Shown: piece by piece, positions 18,466 to 27,722 of the stretch
How the letters are laid out: each line of letters begins with the position of its first letter
Numbering within the stretch: the stretch's first letter is position 1
Source: Candidatus Scalindua sp.
GTDB lineage: Bacteria > Planctomycetota > Brocadiia > Brocadiales > Scalinduaceae
Reading direction: 5' to 3'
Assembly: GCA_031316155.1 (NCBI GenBank)
Contig: JALDRB010000007.1
Location: 1-64,000 of the forward strand
DNA: 64,000 bases
Notes under the pieces: generated by a model
What the model saw: only the letters and a program-made list of their open reading frames with translations
Told to the model about the DNA's origin: nothing
Databases searched by the model: none
Made by a program: the position numbers and the translations under genes

Positions 18466-19641
18466 ATGTTTTTAGTATGCGATCCAATAGTCTGCGGTAT
18501 AGAACATGTACCCTTTAATACTGCATTGCTAAATATAATCCGTCTTGCATTCCCTGATGACGATATTAGTTTTTATGGAGAAGAATCACATTTATATAAC
18601 GTCCAAAAGCACTTAGGTCTGGAATATACTAATTCTATTACCTGGGAAAAATTGGTTTTGCCATCTCGACATTCAAGTTTTAGAGAAAGATTACTATCAG
18701 ATTTCAAAATTACAAAATTCCTTCTTAATAAGCTGAACAAAGATCCCCAAAAACACGTATTGGTAATTTCAGGCAATTCATCAATATTATGGGCACTTAA
18801 ATTTTTTGTTCATACCGTACATAAAGATAAAAATATTCAAGTTATTCTTCATGGAGGTTTAAGCGCATTAGTTCAGCGGAGATCATTGAGACCTTTCAGG
18901 CGTATTGGCGATATAAGGACAGCACTGAGGAGGTTTAACCATAGAAATTTACAATACATAGTGCTTGAGAAATCGATTCGAGACGCTGTATTACGAGAAC
19001 TACCATTTTTACGTGAACATATTGATGTACTGGATCATCCGATACCTTTAGACGACAACCCTAAGGAAACCAATGTTCTAAATCCACCAATTCAATTCGG
19101 ATTTCTGGGCCTTGCAACTAAGCACAAGGGATTCCTCAAATTTATTGATGTTGCTTCTGAGATTTCAGCTGAGTTTCCCGGACTGGCAAATTTCCATGTT
19201 ATTGGCAGAGTTGGTAGACAATATGACTACTTGAACATGGCTGAAATGGATTTTTTGAGCACCACACCAGGCAATGAACGTTTAAGTAGAGATGAATATG
19301 CCAGGCTTTTGAACAAGCTTCACTTTATTTGTCTGTTCTGTGAAGATAGATACTACGAGTTCAGCGCTTCGGGAGTTTTACTGGACGCTATTGCATGGGA
19401 AAAACCTGTTATCGCAACTCGGCTACTAATTTTTAAGAACATTGAGCGTGAGTTTGGTGATATAGGATACTTATGTAAAAATGGTGAATTTAGTGAGATA
19501 ATAAGAACCATACTAAAAGAGATGAATCGTGATCGCTACAAGTGTCAAGTTTTAAATATAAGCCGTGTAAAAAAATCGAGGACACCTGAATCGCTTGCTA
19601 AGTATTATCGTAACACTGTTGAAAAAATCAGAATTAAATAG
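18466..19641 (+). CDS. Glycosyltransferase-like protein (GT-B fold, family uncertain)
   Basis: A 391-residue protein that begins MFLVCDPIVCGIEHVPFN and has the secondary-structure pattern of a GT-B enzyme. The C-terminal half carries IQFGFLGLATKHKGFLKF, FHVIGRVG and the donor loop YEFSASGVLLDAIAWEKPVIAT, similar to the EX7E region of GT4 enzymes. The N-terminal half is poorly conserved, with VILHGGLSALVQRRS resembling acceptor loops of a few polysaccharide cluster proteins. No TM or signal peptide is seen. The 1.1 kb upstream is decayed, so it has lost or changed its original operon. Confidence 0.7.
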   Translation: MFLVCDPIVCGIEHVPFNTALLNIIRLAFPDDDISFYGEESHLYNVQKHLGLEYTNSITWEKLVLPSRHSSFRERLLSDFKITKFLLNKLNKDPQKHVLVISGNSSILWALKFFVHTVHKDKNIQVILHGGLSALVQRRSLRPFRRIGDIRTALRRFNHRNLQYIVLEKSIRDAVLRELPFLREHIDVLDHPIPLDDNPKETNVLNPPIQFGFLGLATKHKGFLKFIDVASEISAEFPGLANFHVIGRVGRQYDYLNMAEMDFLSTTPGNERLSRDEYARLLNKLHFICLFCEDRYYEFSASGVLLDAIAWEKPVIATRLLIFKNIEREFGDIGYLCKNGEFSEIIRTILKEMNRDRYKCQVLNISRVKKSRTPESLAKYYRNTVEKIRIK

Positions 19642-20190
19642 TATGCCCATTATTGATATGGCATTGGCGACTTATCACAATTAAACAAATTCATTCAAAA
19701 GTTCTATCTAACATTACAACTCTTTTCGATATCCATTTAAACCTTTTCAGCAACAAAATACCTTTTATTTGACATTGGTATTATAAATTTTTAAATATTT
19801 TAAATGTCAATTTTTGTTGAATTCTGTAATATGTGTCATACAATATGTTATGCAACATGGTTAGTTTATTTGAACACTTTTATATACCTAAAAGTAAATG
19901 ACTATTTTCTAATAATTCCTAAGACAATATACAGAAAAAGGGTATACCTATTTCCGTTTTTCCTGCCAAATTTGTCATAATAAAGGCAAAGTATTTGCTT
20001 GATACAAACCCTATTATTTTAAATTAGCCATTTACGAAACAGCGACTATATTTTATTTACTATAATAAATTAATCGTATTTTAAAAGAGTACGAATCTTT
20101 TTTCATATTACGACTCAAAAGGTAGCTCTTTTTAAGGTAACTTTTTTTCCAAATCATCATCATTTACAGATACAGTAAATAAAGCAAAAT
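19642..20190. other. AT-rich gene-free gap
   Basis: About 550 bases of very AT-rich sequence separate the glycosyltransferase at 18466 from the toroid protein at 20191. I see no protein remnant, strong hairpin or RNA here. It may hold the promoter for the downstream operon, but no clear -35/-10 pair can be defended. Confidence 0.5.
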
Positions 20191-21369
20191 ATGCTCATTA
20201 AACTCAAACAAACCATTCGTGATTTTGTCAATTATACGCAATTACCCGAATCTGCTAGAGATGAACGGAGTAAAGACATTTTGGGATTACCCGATAAAGA
20301 CCCGGGTATTGAAAAGGCAATTGATGAGGGCGTAGCATGGTTGTACCGTGCACAAGATAATTCCTCCTCTTCTGATGGAGGTGTGGCGCGTCACTATAGT
20401 TTGGTTACTGGATGGGCGTCCTCTTATCCTGAGACTACAGGGTATATCATACCGACAATGATCGAGTATGCAAAGTTAAGTGGGGACAGTAACGCTCGCT
20501 TGCGAGCAAAAAGGATGTTGGATTGGCTGGTTAGTATACAGTTGTCAGGTGGAGGTTTTCAAGGTGGCACAATCGATAGTACACCTGTGGTTCCTGTCAC
20601 CTTTAACACTGGCCAGATCCTTCTTGGCTTATCCAGCGGTGTTAGCGAATTTGGGCAGTACCGTGAAGCTATGTGCCGCGCAGCAGACTGGTTAGTTAAG
20701 ACACAAGATCCTGACGGTTGTTGGCGCAGACATCCAACACCGTTTGCAGAACCGGGAGAAAAAAGCTATGAAACACATGTTGCCTGGGGTCTATTAGAGG
20801 CCGCCCGCATAGAGCCTGATAAGGCTTACGCTGAAGCAGCATTAAGCAATATAAGGTGGGCTCTTCGCTGGCAGCATGACAATGGATGGTTTGAAAAATG
20901 TTGTCTTGTGGACCCATCACAACCATTGACACATACACTGGGGTATGTGTTGCGAGGGATTATTGAGGCATACAGATTTTCAAAAGATGATTCTTTTTTG
21001 CAAGCTGCTAAAAAAACTGCAGATGGATTGTTAACAGCAATCCGGGTAGATGGTTTTTTACCAGGTCGATTAAATTCGAATTGGCATGGGGTTGTTAAGT
21101 GGGCTTGTCTGACAGGAAGCGTACAGATCGCTCATTGTTGGTTAATGTTGTTTCAGGATACTGGTGATGTTCGGTATCGTGATGCAGCTTACGCTGCAAA
21201 TAAATACGTCAGGCGTACAATCAAGGTCGAGGGGAAACCTGAAACAAGAGGGGCCGTCAAGGGTTCATTTCCAGTGCAAGGTGGGTATAACAGTTATTTG
21301 TATCTGAACTGGGCATGTAAATTTTTTGTTGATGCTAACATGCTTGAGAGACACGTAAGAGATGAGTAG
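20191..21369 (+). CDS. Alpha/alpha-toroid protein (squalene-cyclase/six-hairpin-like)
   Basis: A 392-residue protein built of helical-hairpin repeats typical of the alpha/alpha toroid superfamily: AIDEGVAWLYRAQD, AKRMLDWLVSIQLSGGGFQGG, AADWLVKTQDPDGCW and ALRWQHDNGWFE recur with a W-L-xx-Q-xx-DGGF-type spacing. Invariant-looking VPVTFNTGQILLGL and NSNWHGVVKW follow. This is the scaffold of prenyltransferase/terpene cyclase relatives and of many polysaccharide lyases and epimerases. No signal peptide is present. It lies with an AAC(3)-type acetyltransferase, so it is probably cytoplasmic, acting on a lipid- or nucleotide-linked sugar. Exact activity unknown. Confidence 0.65.
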   Translation: MLIKLKQTIRDFVNYTQLPESARDERSKDILGLPDKDPGIEKAIDEGVAWLYRAQDNSSSSDGGVARHYSLVTGWASSYPETTGYIIPTMIEYAKLSGDSNARLRAKRMLDWLVSIQLSGGGFQGGTIDSTPVVPVTFNTGQILLGLSSGVSEFGQYREAMCRAADWLVKTQDPDGCWRRHPTPFAEPGEKSYETHVAWGLLEAARIEPDKAYAEAALSNIRWALRWQHDNGWFEKCCLVDPSQPLTHTLGYVLRGIIEAYRFSKDDSFLQAAKKTADGLLTAIRVDGFLPGRLNSNWHGVVKWACLTGSVQIAHCWLMLFQDTGDVRYRDAAYAANKYVRRTIKVEGKPETRGAVKGSFPVQGGYNSYLYLNWACKFFVDANMLERHVRDE

Positions 21370-21480
21370 GAAATCTGCATATATTTATCTTAAAATAGAG
21401 TTAACATTCTGATGTTTTTTGTTGTGTACAAGGTAAAGTTTACCATTCGATACATAATGGATAAATAAAAAGATGAGACA

Positions 21481-22344
21481 ATGAAGACTACTGCAAAGCG
21501 TATTATTCCATCTTCCTTAATACCTTATTGTCAAACTGCATGGAGAATAAGGCGTACTTTTTTAAGGAGGTTGGACTGCCGTACCTTGTCACGAGAAGGT
21601 TTTATTAGCCAGTTAAAGGAATTGGGATTTACCCAGGGGGCTACAATCTATTTACACAGTTCCATGGATGAATTCAGCCGACGTGTTCCATGCATAGATC
21701 CTTTTAAGTTGATCAGTATGTTGAAGGAGCTGATAGGAGAAGAAGGGACAATGCTGATGCCAACTTTTCCTTTTGAAGGAAGCCAATACTATTATGTGCA
21801 AACGCAAAAAATATTTGATGTCACACGTGCACCCTCTAAAGTTGGCTTACTTACTGAATTGTTTAGACGAAGTAAAGGAGTAATACGCAGTCTTCATCCA
21901 ACGCATCCGATCGCCGCTTGGGGTAAGCATAGCAGAGAGCTTGTAGCAGAACATCATTTGGGTACCGCTTTTGGAAAAAAATCTCCTATTTTCAAGATGC
22001 AGCAATATAATGGACTGGTAGCGAGTATCGGTGTGCAGCCAAGACGTTGTTTTACCTTGTATCATATGGCAGAAGAACTCCATCCCAAATCACGTGCTAT
22101 GCATTACAGTGCAGATAAGTTCGAGACAACTATTATCAATGGGGAAGAAAAAATTACCTATTATATAACCCCACTTAGACCTGACCGAAAACGTATATAT
22201 GATCGTGCCGACAGGATCCTTCAAAAAGAAAAGATATTGCATTACTATACGGTAAAAGGATTGAAATTTGGTGTGACTCATGTGGATAAATTTTTAAAAA
22301 GGAGCATGGAGCTGATTGATATGGACATGTATTACGGAAAGTAG
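21481..22344 (+). CDS. AAC(3)-family acetyltransferase-like protein
   Basis: A 287-residue protein of the aminoglycoside 3-N-acetyltransferase fold. It carries the acetyl-CoA-binding pattern GATIYLHSSMDEF, EEGTMLMPTFPF, the RSLHPTHPIAAWG block with the family His residues and FTLYHMAEEL. Members without resistance roles act on amino-sugars in polysaccharide clusters, and that is the likely use here; an antibiotic-resistance role is not supported by the context. It is co-directional with the ACP and ligase genes downstream, separated by about 160 bases. Confidence 0.82.
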   Translation: MKTTAKRIIPSSLIPYCQTAWRIRRTFLRRLDCRTLSREGFISQLKELGFTQGATIYLHSSMDEFSRRVPCIDPFKLISMLKELIGEEGTMLMPTFPFEGSQYYYVQTQKIFDVTRAPSKVGLLTELFRRSKGVIRSLHPTHPIAAWGKHSRELVAEHHLGTAFGKKSPIFKMQQYNGLVASIGVQPRRCFTLYHMAEELHPKSRAMHYSADKFETTIINGEEKITYYITPLRPDRKRIYDRADRILQKEKILHYYTVKGLKFGVTHVDKFLKRSMELIDMDMYYGK

Positions 22345-22502
22345 AAAAAGAGCTTTCTCATTGAGGAGACAGGCAACTTTAAATGTTTTGCGATTATGAC
22401 GCTGTATGTAAAATTGTGATATTTTGCTAAAATGACTTCCTTTTATCTGAAAGTGAAATAGATCTTTATTATAAGATCTCAGAATATGAAGGGTTACTAC
22501 TT

Positions 22503-22778
22503 ATGAATGAAACAAGAGCTGATATTGAAGATAGAGTAAGAAATGTAATCTTGAAGCGACTTAATCTAAGCCTGGATGCAAAGAAACTAAAAAGGGATAC
22601 ACCTCTTATAGGAAAAGGGCTCGGGTTGGATTCTGTTAGGATTATTGAATTGGTTGTTGGCTTGGAAGAAGAGTTTAAACTCTTCTTTGACGATTCTGAA
22701 ATGAGCATGGAGATATTTGAGAATATAATTAAATTATCGGAGTATATCAGTGGTAAATTAGGTAACAGGGAAAGTTGA
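22503..22778 (+). CDS. Acyl carrier protein
   Basis: A 91-residue stand-alone carrier protein. The phosphopantetheine serine is S44 in GLGLDSVRI, with the usual DSL changed to DSV; the four-helix pattern is otherwise complete (IEDRVRNVILKRL, ELVVGLEEEF, IFENIIKLSEYI). It is not the housekeeping fatty-acid ACP by sequence, and no fab genes are near. It is followed by a PaaK-like ligase and PABA-synthesis enzymes, so it may be charged by an aryl or acyl adenylate. Confidence 0.87.
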   Translation: MNETRADIEDRVRNVILKRLNLSLDAKKLKRDTPLIGKGLGLDSVRIIELVVGLEEEFKLFFDDSEMSMEIFENIIKLSEYISGKLGNRES

Positions 22779-22869
22779 AACACTTACTGAGTACTGTATA
22801 ATATTAGTATTTGTAATTACTTGATTCTACTTTTATTTGTGTGTAGTGGCAGAGCAAGGAGATGCCTGT

Positions 22870-24300
22870 ATGTCCCAGATAAGAAAAAAATGGCTGGAAA
22901 CAGTCTTAAAATATAAGTTCAATCACGATAAACCAGGTAGTCCAACTATCTGGTCGCCTGATTTAGAAAAAATCTCCAGAGAGAGGATCAAAGAAATTCA
23001 GAGTGAGAAACTTTCAGTTGCTTTCGATTATCTTTACGAAGAAAGTCAATACTATCAGGAAAAATTTAAGCAGGCAAAACTCAAACCTCAAGATATACAA
23101 TCCGTTGAGGATCTCCATAAAGTACCGGTTACAACTAAGCAAGAATGGCTGGTAAATCAAACAGATAACCCTCCATGGGGCAATTTTTCTCCGTTAAGTC
23201 ATAAAAGATGGACTACGGATGGTTGGATGATGTTTACTACTTCCGGGACAACCACGGTTTTACCCAGGGTTTTTCGTCATACTCAACATGATTTGAAGAT
23301 GTGGGCGTGGCTTGGGGCAAGAGCTCTCTGGGCAATGGGAGTACGACCTGGCGATGTTGTGATTAATTGTGCTGACTACGGTCCAGCTGTTGCATTTTGG
23401 TGTCTTCATTATGCGATGAGTTTGGTAGGATGTCCTGTTATACCTTGTGGAGGAATGAATGTGCAGAGAAGAGCTTTTTTTATTAATACCTATAAACCTA
23501 CTGTCTTACTATGTACTCCTTCTTATGCCCTTTATTTGGGACGTACTATGCATGATTTAGAATACCCCACAGAAAACAGTTCGATACGTATTATTATCAC
23601 TGCTGGTGAACCGGGTCCCGGCATTCCCTCTACAAAAAATCGTATTGAGGGGCTTTGGGGTGCAAAATTGCACGATGACTTTGGATGTACTGAAGTTGCA
23701 ATGACACCATTGGGATATACATGTGAGGATGAGGTTAACAGTGTGGAGAATCCTGTAAATGTCCATCTCATGGAAGATGCTTATATCCCCGAAGTCTTGA
23801 ATCCTGATACTTTAGAACCAGTTAGGGAAGGTGAAAGAGGTATACTTGTTGTTAGCAACCTCTTTTCCGAAGCTCAACCAATTTTAAGATATATGATGGG
23901 AGATTGGACATCAATAACCAGAGAACCTTGTGCATGTGGGAGGACTCACGCCAGGGCTTTAGGGGGGTTGCATGGTCGGCCTGACGATATGATAAAAATT
24001 CAAGGTTTAGCATTTTTTCCTAGTACAATAGAGGACAGCGTCCGCAAAGACCCTGAACTCGGTGATGAGTTTAGAGTTGAATTAAGCAAGGTTGGAGATA
24101 TGGATAGGGTAAAGATTATTGTTGAGCCTAAATCTGCAATTCCCAAGAGTTCGTATATTGATCCACGTGAAAAGATTCAGGAAAAGCTCAAAGGTCTGCT
24201 GGGTGTAGATGTTCAGGTTGAGTTGGTTCCATATGGTACTTTACCGCGAACACAATTTAAGAGCAAAAGAGTATTTGATATGAGGGAACAATGTTATTGA
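22870..24300 (+). CDS. PaaK-type AMP-forming acyl/aryl ligase
   Basis: A 476-residue enzyme of the phenylacetate-CoA ligase family. It has the P-loop TTSGTTTVLPR near residue 123, the adenine-binding YxxTE-equivalent DDFGCTE, a CXC zinc-like CACGR and the C-terminal PFAM AMP_C2 portion ending in RTQFKSKR. Such enzymes activate an acid as its AMP ester, then load it on CoA or a carrier. AAGGAG seven bases before the ATG at 22870 sets the start. It immediately follows the ACP and precedes PabC/PabB/PabA homologues. The acid substrate is unknown; an aminoaryl acid is plausible. Confidence 0.82.
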   Translation: MSQIRKKWLETVLKYKFNHDKPGSPTIWSPDLEKISRERIKEIQSEKLSVAFDYLYEESQYYQEKFKQAKLKPQDIQSVEDLHKVPVTTKQEWLVNQTDNPPWGNFSPLSHKRWTTDGWMMFTTSGTTTVLPRVFRHTQHDLKMWAWLGARALWAMGVRPGDVVINCADYGPAVAFWCLHYAMSLVGCPVIPCGGMNVQRRAFFINTYKPTVLLCTPSYALYLGRTMHDLEYPTENSSIRIIITAGEPGPGIPSTKNRIEGLWGAKLHDDFGCTEVAMTPLGYTCEDEVNSVENPVNVHLMEDAYIPEVLNPDTLEPVREGERGILVVSNLFSEAQPILRYMMGDWTSITREPCACGRTHARALGGLHGRPDDMIKIQGLAFFPSTIEDSVRKDPELGDEFRVELSKVGDMDRVKIIVEPKSAIPKSSYIDPREKIQEKLKGLLGVDVQVELVPYGTLPRTQFKSKRVFDMREQCY

Positions 24301-24333
24301 GTCAAAAATCACGCAATAAAGAAGAAGAAAACT

Positions 24334-25209
24334 ATGGGAATTATTGTCTACTTAGATGGCGAATTTGTTTCAAAAGAGGACGCAAAGGTTTCTCTTTTTG
24401 ATCATGGATATCTTTTCGGAGACGGGATATTTGAAACATTAAGGTCTTATAGCAAGGTTATATTCAAACTTGACGACCATTTAGATAGATTATTTAATTC
24501 TGCCAAATATCTGATGTTATCAATACCTATGTCAAAAAAAGATTTAGAGGTCTTAGCTTATGATGCCTTGGAGAGAAGTTTACTTAAGGATGCTTATCTT
24601 CGGATTACCCTGTCACGTGGGGTCGGAGAAAGGGGGATTAATCCGGATTTTTGTACAAAGTCTACTCTATCAATTATTGTCAAAGATGTCCCTCTCTATC
24701 CAACAGAATGTTTTTCCTCAGGCATAGAAACTATGATTGTTAGTACAAGGAAGATGGGTAACGAGTCTTTGAGCCCTCAGGTTAAAGGTTGTAACTATCA
24801 AAATAATATCTTAGCAAAAATTGAATTAAACCAACATGGAATGCTTGAAGGTTTTTTGTTAAATAGTGAAGGGTTTGTTACCGAGGGAACGGTTAGTAAC
24901 GTGTTTATTTTAAAGAATGGAAATATTATGACACCTTCGCCAGCCTGTGGCTGTCTTGAAGGTGTCACGCGTAATACCGTTATTGAAATCGCAAAAGAAC
25001 GGTTACAGCTTACTGTCCAAGAGACTCAGCTTACGAGATACAATCTCTATACGGCGGATGAGTGTTTTATCACTAACACGATAATGGAGATAATGCCAGT
25101 CGTCAAAGTAGACGGACGAGTAATAGGAACTGGTAAACCGGGATCATTTACTGAGAAGCTTCAATCATTATTTCAAGAGTTGGTTTCATTAAGAGAGGAG
25201 GTGAAATGA
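24334..25209 (+). CDS. pabC: 4-Amino-4-deoxychorismate lyase-like (PabC) class IV PLP enzyme
   Basis: Fold-type IV PLP enzyme of 291 residues. The catalytic lysine is K151 in QVKGCNYQNN, with FDHGYLFGDGIFET at the N-terminus, EGTVSNVFIL and EGVTRNT as PLP contacts. PabC, D-amino-acid and branched-chain aminotransferases share this fold, but immediate coupling to PabB (ATG/TGA overlap at 25206-25209) and PabA favours the ADC lyase role that releases 4-aminobenzoate and pyruvate. It could also act as an amine-transferring enzyme on a chorismate-derived product. Confidence 0.78.
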   Translation: MGIIVYLDGEFVSKEDAKVSLFDHGYLFGDGIFETLRSYSKVIFKLDDHLDRLFNSAKYLMLSIPMSKKDLEVLAYDALERSLLKDAYLRITLSRGVGERGINPDFCTKSTLSIIVKDVPLYPTECFSSGIETMIVSTRKMGNESLSPQVKGCNYQNNILAKIELNQHGMLEGFLLNSEGFVTEGTVSNVFILKNGNIMTPSPACGCLEGVTRNTVIEIAKERLQLTVQETQLTRYNLYTADECFITNTIMEIMPVVKVDGRVIGTGKPGSFTEKLQSLFQELVSLREEVK

Positions 25210-26741
25210 TGGACTCATTAAGGTGTTTCCACATTTTCCAGGAAATCAACTCGGCTCTGAGATTGATTGATTATTTCAGGATTTTTGAGAAAGAAGAGTA
25301 CAGCTTTGTTTTAGATAGTGGGAGGGATGAAAAAAAACTGGGCAGATTCTCGTTTACTGGTGGAAAACCATTTCTGATATTTAAAAGTAAAGGAGAAAAC
25401 ATTATTATTTCACATAATGGAGAAGTTACTCGCAGAAAGGGAAATCCGTTTTCTGAATTGAGAAAGGTTATGTCCGGGTACAAAATCGATCCAGCCTGTT
25501 ATCATAAAACACAGATTCCTTTTTTAGGTGGCGCGGTTGGATATTTCGGGTACGAACTGTGTTATTTCATTGAAAAATTTCCCTGTAAGGGGGTCGATGA
25601 TTTGGGATTACCTGACTGCTATTTCATGCTTGTTGATAACGTCATTATCTATGATCATCTGTTAAAGAAACTCTATTTATCTGCAGTTGGATTTGACAGA
25701 GACTTCAATATAGCTAAGGAAAAGGCTGAACAAACCTTTAATAGTATAAGGCATAAGATGAAGCAGTTGGAAAGGGAAGACTGGTCGTATGAAATAAAAC
25801 ATGAGAATTTGAAGAGTGATTTCGAAATAAAGATAGAAAAAGAAAAGAAAGATATTGAAATACGATCAATGTTTACGCAAGAAGAATACATGGATGTAGT
25901 CAGCAAGTCTAAAGAGCATATTTTTGCAGGAGATATTTTTGAAGTTTGTACTACTCATCGATTAGAAACCAATTTTTCAGGTAATCCATTTGAGTTGTAT
26001 CTTGAATTGCGTAAAGTTAATCCAGCACCGTTTGCCAGTTATCTAAATTTCCCTGAGGTCATAACCGTTTCATCTTCACCTGAGAGGTTTCTTCGGGTGC
26101 GAAGTGATGGGTGGGGGGAGAGCAGACCCATTAAAGGAACCCGACCCAGGGGAAAAACTGAGGTTGAAGATGAAGAACTTTATAATGAACTTTTTTCGAG
26201 TATTAAGGATAGAGCGGAGAATATGATGATTGTCGACCTTGTAAGAAATGATTTTGGTCGTGTCTGTAAATTTGGTACGGTTGAGGTGCCTGAGTTAATG
26301 GTTATTGAAAGATACGCTACAGTTTTTCAAATGGTATCAACAATTATTGGGAAATTAGAGGAGCAAAATGATTACTTCGACTTAATACAAGCATGTTATC
26401 CGGGTGGATCAATGACAGGAGCGCCTAAGATTGAAGCCATGACGATTATTGACGAGTTAGAACCGGTTAAAAGAGGAATTTACTCAGGCTCAATAGGGTA
26501 TCTCGATTTTTCTGGGAACATTGATCTCAATATTGTTATCAGGACAATTATATTAAAGGATGGTAAAGCCTATTTCCAGGTTGGCGGTGCAATAGTAGCT
26601 GATTCGGATCCAAAAGAGGAGTATCTGGAAACGTTGACAAAAGCTAAGGCGCTGATTAGTGCCCTGAGGAATGTGACACTGCAAGAGGAAACAATTGAAG
26701 ATGCACATGAACCTGTAATTGTTAAGGGAAAAGGACGATGA
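25209..26741 (+). CDS. pabB: Aminodeoxychorismate synthase component I
   Basis: Chorismate-utilising enzyme that converts chorismate and ammonia to 4-amino-4-deoxychorismate. The C-terminal catalytic domain has SRPIKGTRPRG with lysine K309, which is the covalent-intermediate lysine of PabB; anthranilate synthase has Ala at that site (PIAGT), so this is the PABA-type rather than tryptophan-type enzyme. Also present are the N-terminal tryptophan-pocket-like domain, DLVRNDFGRV and PGGSMTGAPK. GGAGG at 25197-25201 spaces better to the ATG at 25209 than to 25206. It overlaps pabA by four bases. Confidence 0.88.
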   Translation: MDSLRCFHIFQEINSALRLIDYFRIFEKEEYSFVLDSGRDEKKLGRFSFTGGKPFLIFKSKGENIIISHNGEVTRRKGNPFSELRKVMSGYKIDPACYHKTQIPFLGGAVGYFGYELCYFIEKFPCKGVDDLGLPDCYFMLVDNVIIYDHLLKKLYLSAVGFDRDFNIAKEKAEQTFNSIRHKMKQLEREDWSYEIKHENLKSDFEIKIEKEKKDIEIRSMFTQEEYMDVVSKSKEHIFAGDIFEVCTTHRLETNFSGNPFELYLELRKVNPAPFASYLNFPEVITVSSSPERFLRVRSDGWGESRPIKGTRPRGKTEVEDEELYNELFSSIKDRAENMMIVDLVRNDFGRVCKFGTVEVPELMVIERYATVFQMVSTIIGKLEEQNDYFDLIQACYPGGSMTGAPKIEAMTIIDELEPVKRGIYSGSIGYLDFSGNIDLNIVIRTIILKDGKAYFQVGGAIVADSDPKEEYLETLTKAKALISALRNVTLQEETIEDAHEPVIVKGKGR

Positions 26742-27364
26742 AGATTGTTATTCTCGATAATTATGACTCTTTTGTCTATAATATTTACCAGTACATAGGT
26801 GAGATTTATGGAAGATCATTAGTTATACGAAATGATCAAATGACGTTTGAGGAATTCAAGGCGCTCTCTCCAGACCGAATTGTAATCTCTCCAGGACCCG
26901 GAAATCCTGAAAACCCGAAATATTTTGGAATCTGTAAACAGGTGATCTTAGAGATGGGGAAATATACTCCTATATTAGGTGTCTGTTTGGGGCATCAGGG
27001 AATTATCCATGCATTTGGAGGAAAAGTAGTAAGGGCTCCGGAAGTTATGCATGGAAAGACAAGCGTTATTTACCATAATGATAAGGGGGTTTTTAAGGGA
27101 ATAAAAAATTCATTAGAAGTTATGCGCTATCACTCGCTTATTGGTGAGAGAAAAAGTTTGCCGGATTGTCTCGAGATAATTGCTAAAACTTGGGATGAGA
27201 TTATCATGGGGGTTCAACACAAAATGTACCCAATTTATGGAATTCAGTTTCATCCAGAATCAATAGGAACTTCCTCTGGTAAAAAGATATTAGGAAACTT
27301 TTTAAACTTAAAGAATGAACAAGAATCTCCAAACCTGAACGAGCCATATCCAAACAGGGGCTAA
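26738..27364 (+). CDS. pabA: Aminodeoxychorismate synthase component II (glutamine amidotransferase)
   Basis: Type 1 glutamine amidotransferase supplying ammonia to PabB. The catalytic triad is visible as C83 in GVCLGHQG and H172/E174 in FHPES, with ISPGPGNPENP as the oxyanion-hole region. It starts inside the pabB stop (ATGA overlap). The 208-residue length is normal. PabA and TrpG are not separable by motif alone; the PabB partner decides the call. The gene ends the chorismate part of the cassette, and the following 350 bases hold a repeat. Confidence 0.88.
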   Translation: MKIVILDNYDSFVYNIYQYIGEIYGRSLVIRNDQMTFEEFKALSPDRIVISPGPGNPENPKYFGICKQVILEMGKYTPILGVCLGHQGIIHAFGGKVVRAPEVMHGKTSVIYHNDKGVFKGIKNSLEVMRYHSLIGERKSLPDCLEIIAKTWDEIIMGVQHKMYPIYGIQFHPESIGTSSGKKILGNFLNLKNEQESPNLNEPYPNRG

Positions 27365-27700
27365 AAAATTACAAGTCTCAATTTGTAAAGCACAAACAAA
27401 TTTCAAATTACAATGTTCGAATTATCAAATCAGTTTTATAGAATTTTGTGTTTGTTTACCCGCCAGAATGCAGACTGTGTAGCAATCGAGTTTAGGCAAT
27501 AATCTTATACTATATAACGACAATAGGTGTTATACTTGAGACTGGAATTTGTAATTATGACACAGTCTGATGCTTGTCGGGCTGGTTGTGATTTGTTTGT
27601 TATTTTTAACTTGTCAGATATTACGAAAAACGCTTTCAATAAAGATCTTGCCAAATTTGGTTATAACATTTTTGTTAAGAGACATTAATTGTACATCTAT
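27365..27700 (+). repeat. Dispersed intergenic repeat family B, copy 1
   Basis: Immediately after pabA begins a low-complexity element of CAAA/AAATC words that contains GTTCGAATTATCAAATCAG. It closes with GTTGTGATTTGTTTGTTAT and a CCAAATTTGG..TTTTTGTTAA end. The same blocks recur in order at 55990-56285 and partly at 53640. Left (ACAAACAAATT) and right (rc ACAAACAAATCACAAC) ends are inverted relative to each other, so it looks like a small non-coding mobile element. Confidence 0.65.
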
Positions 27701-27722
27701 AAGATTATGAGAAGGTAGTATT

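Noticed and set aside
21481..22344. Aminoglycoside resistance gene
   Set aside because: Fold matches AAC(3), but the polysaccharide setting and lack of other resistance genes favour amino-sugar acetylation.
22469..22783. Minus-strand 104-codon frame over the ACP gene
   Set aside because: The plus-strand ACP has a clear phosphopantetheine motif; the minus frame has none.
26131..26135. Anthranilate synthase (TrpE) identity for the chorismate enzyme
   Set aside because: The PIKGT lysine favours PabB; TrpE enzymes have Ala at this position.
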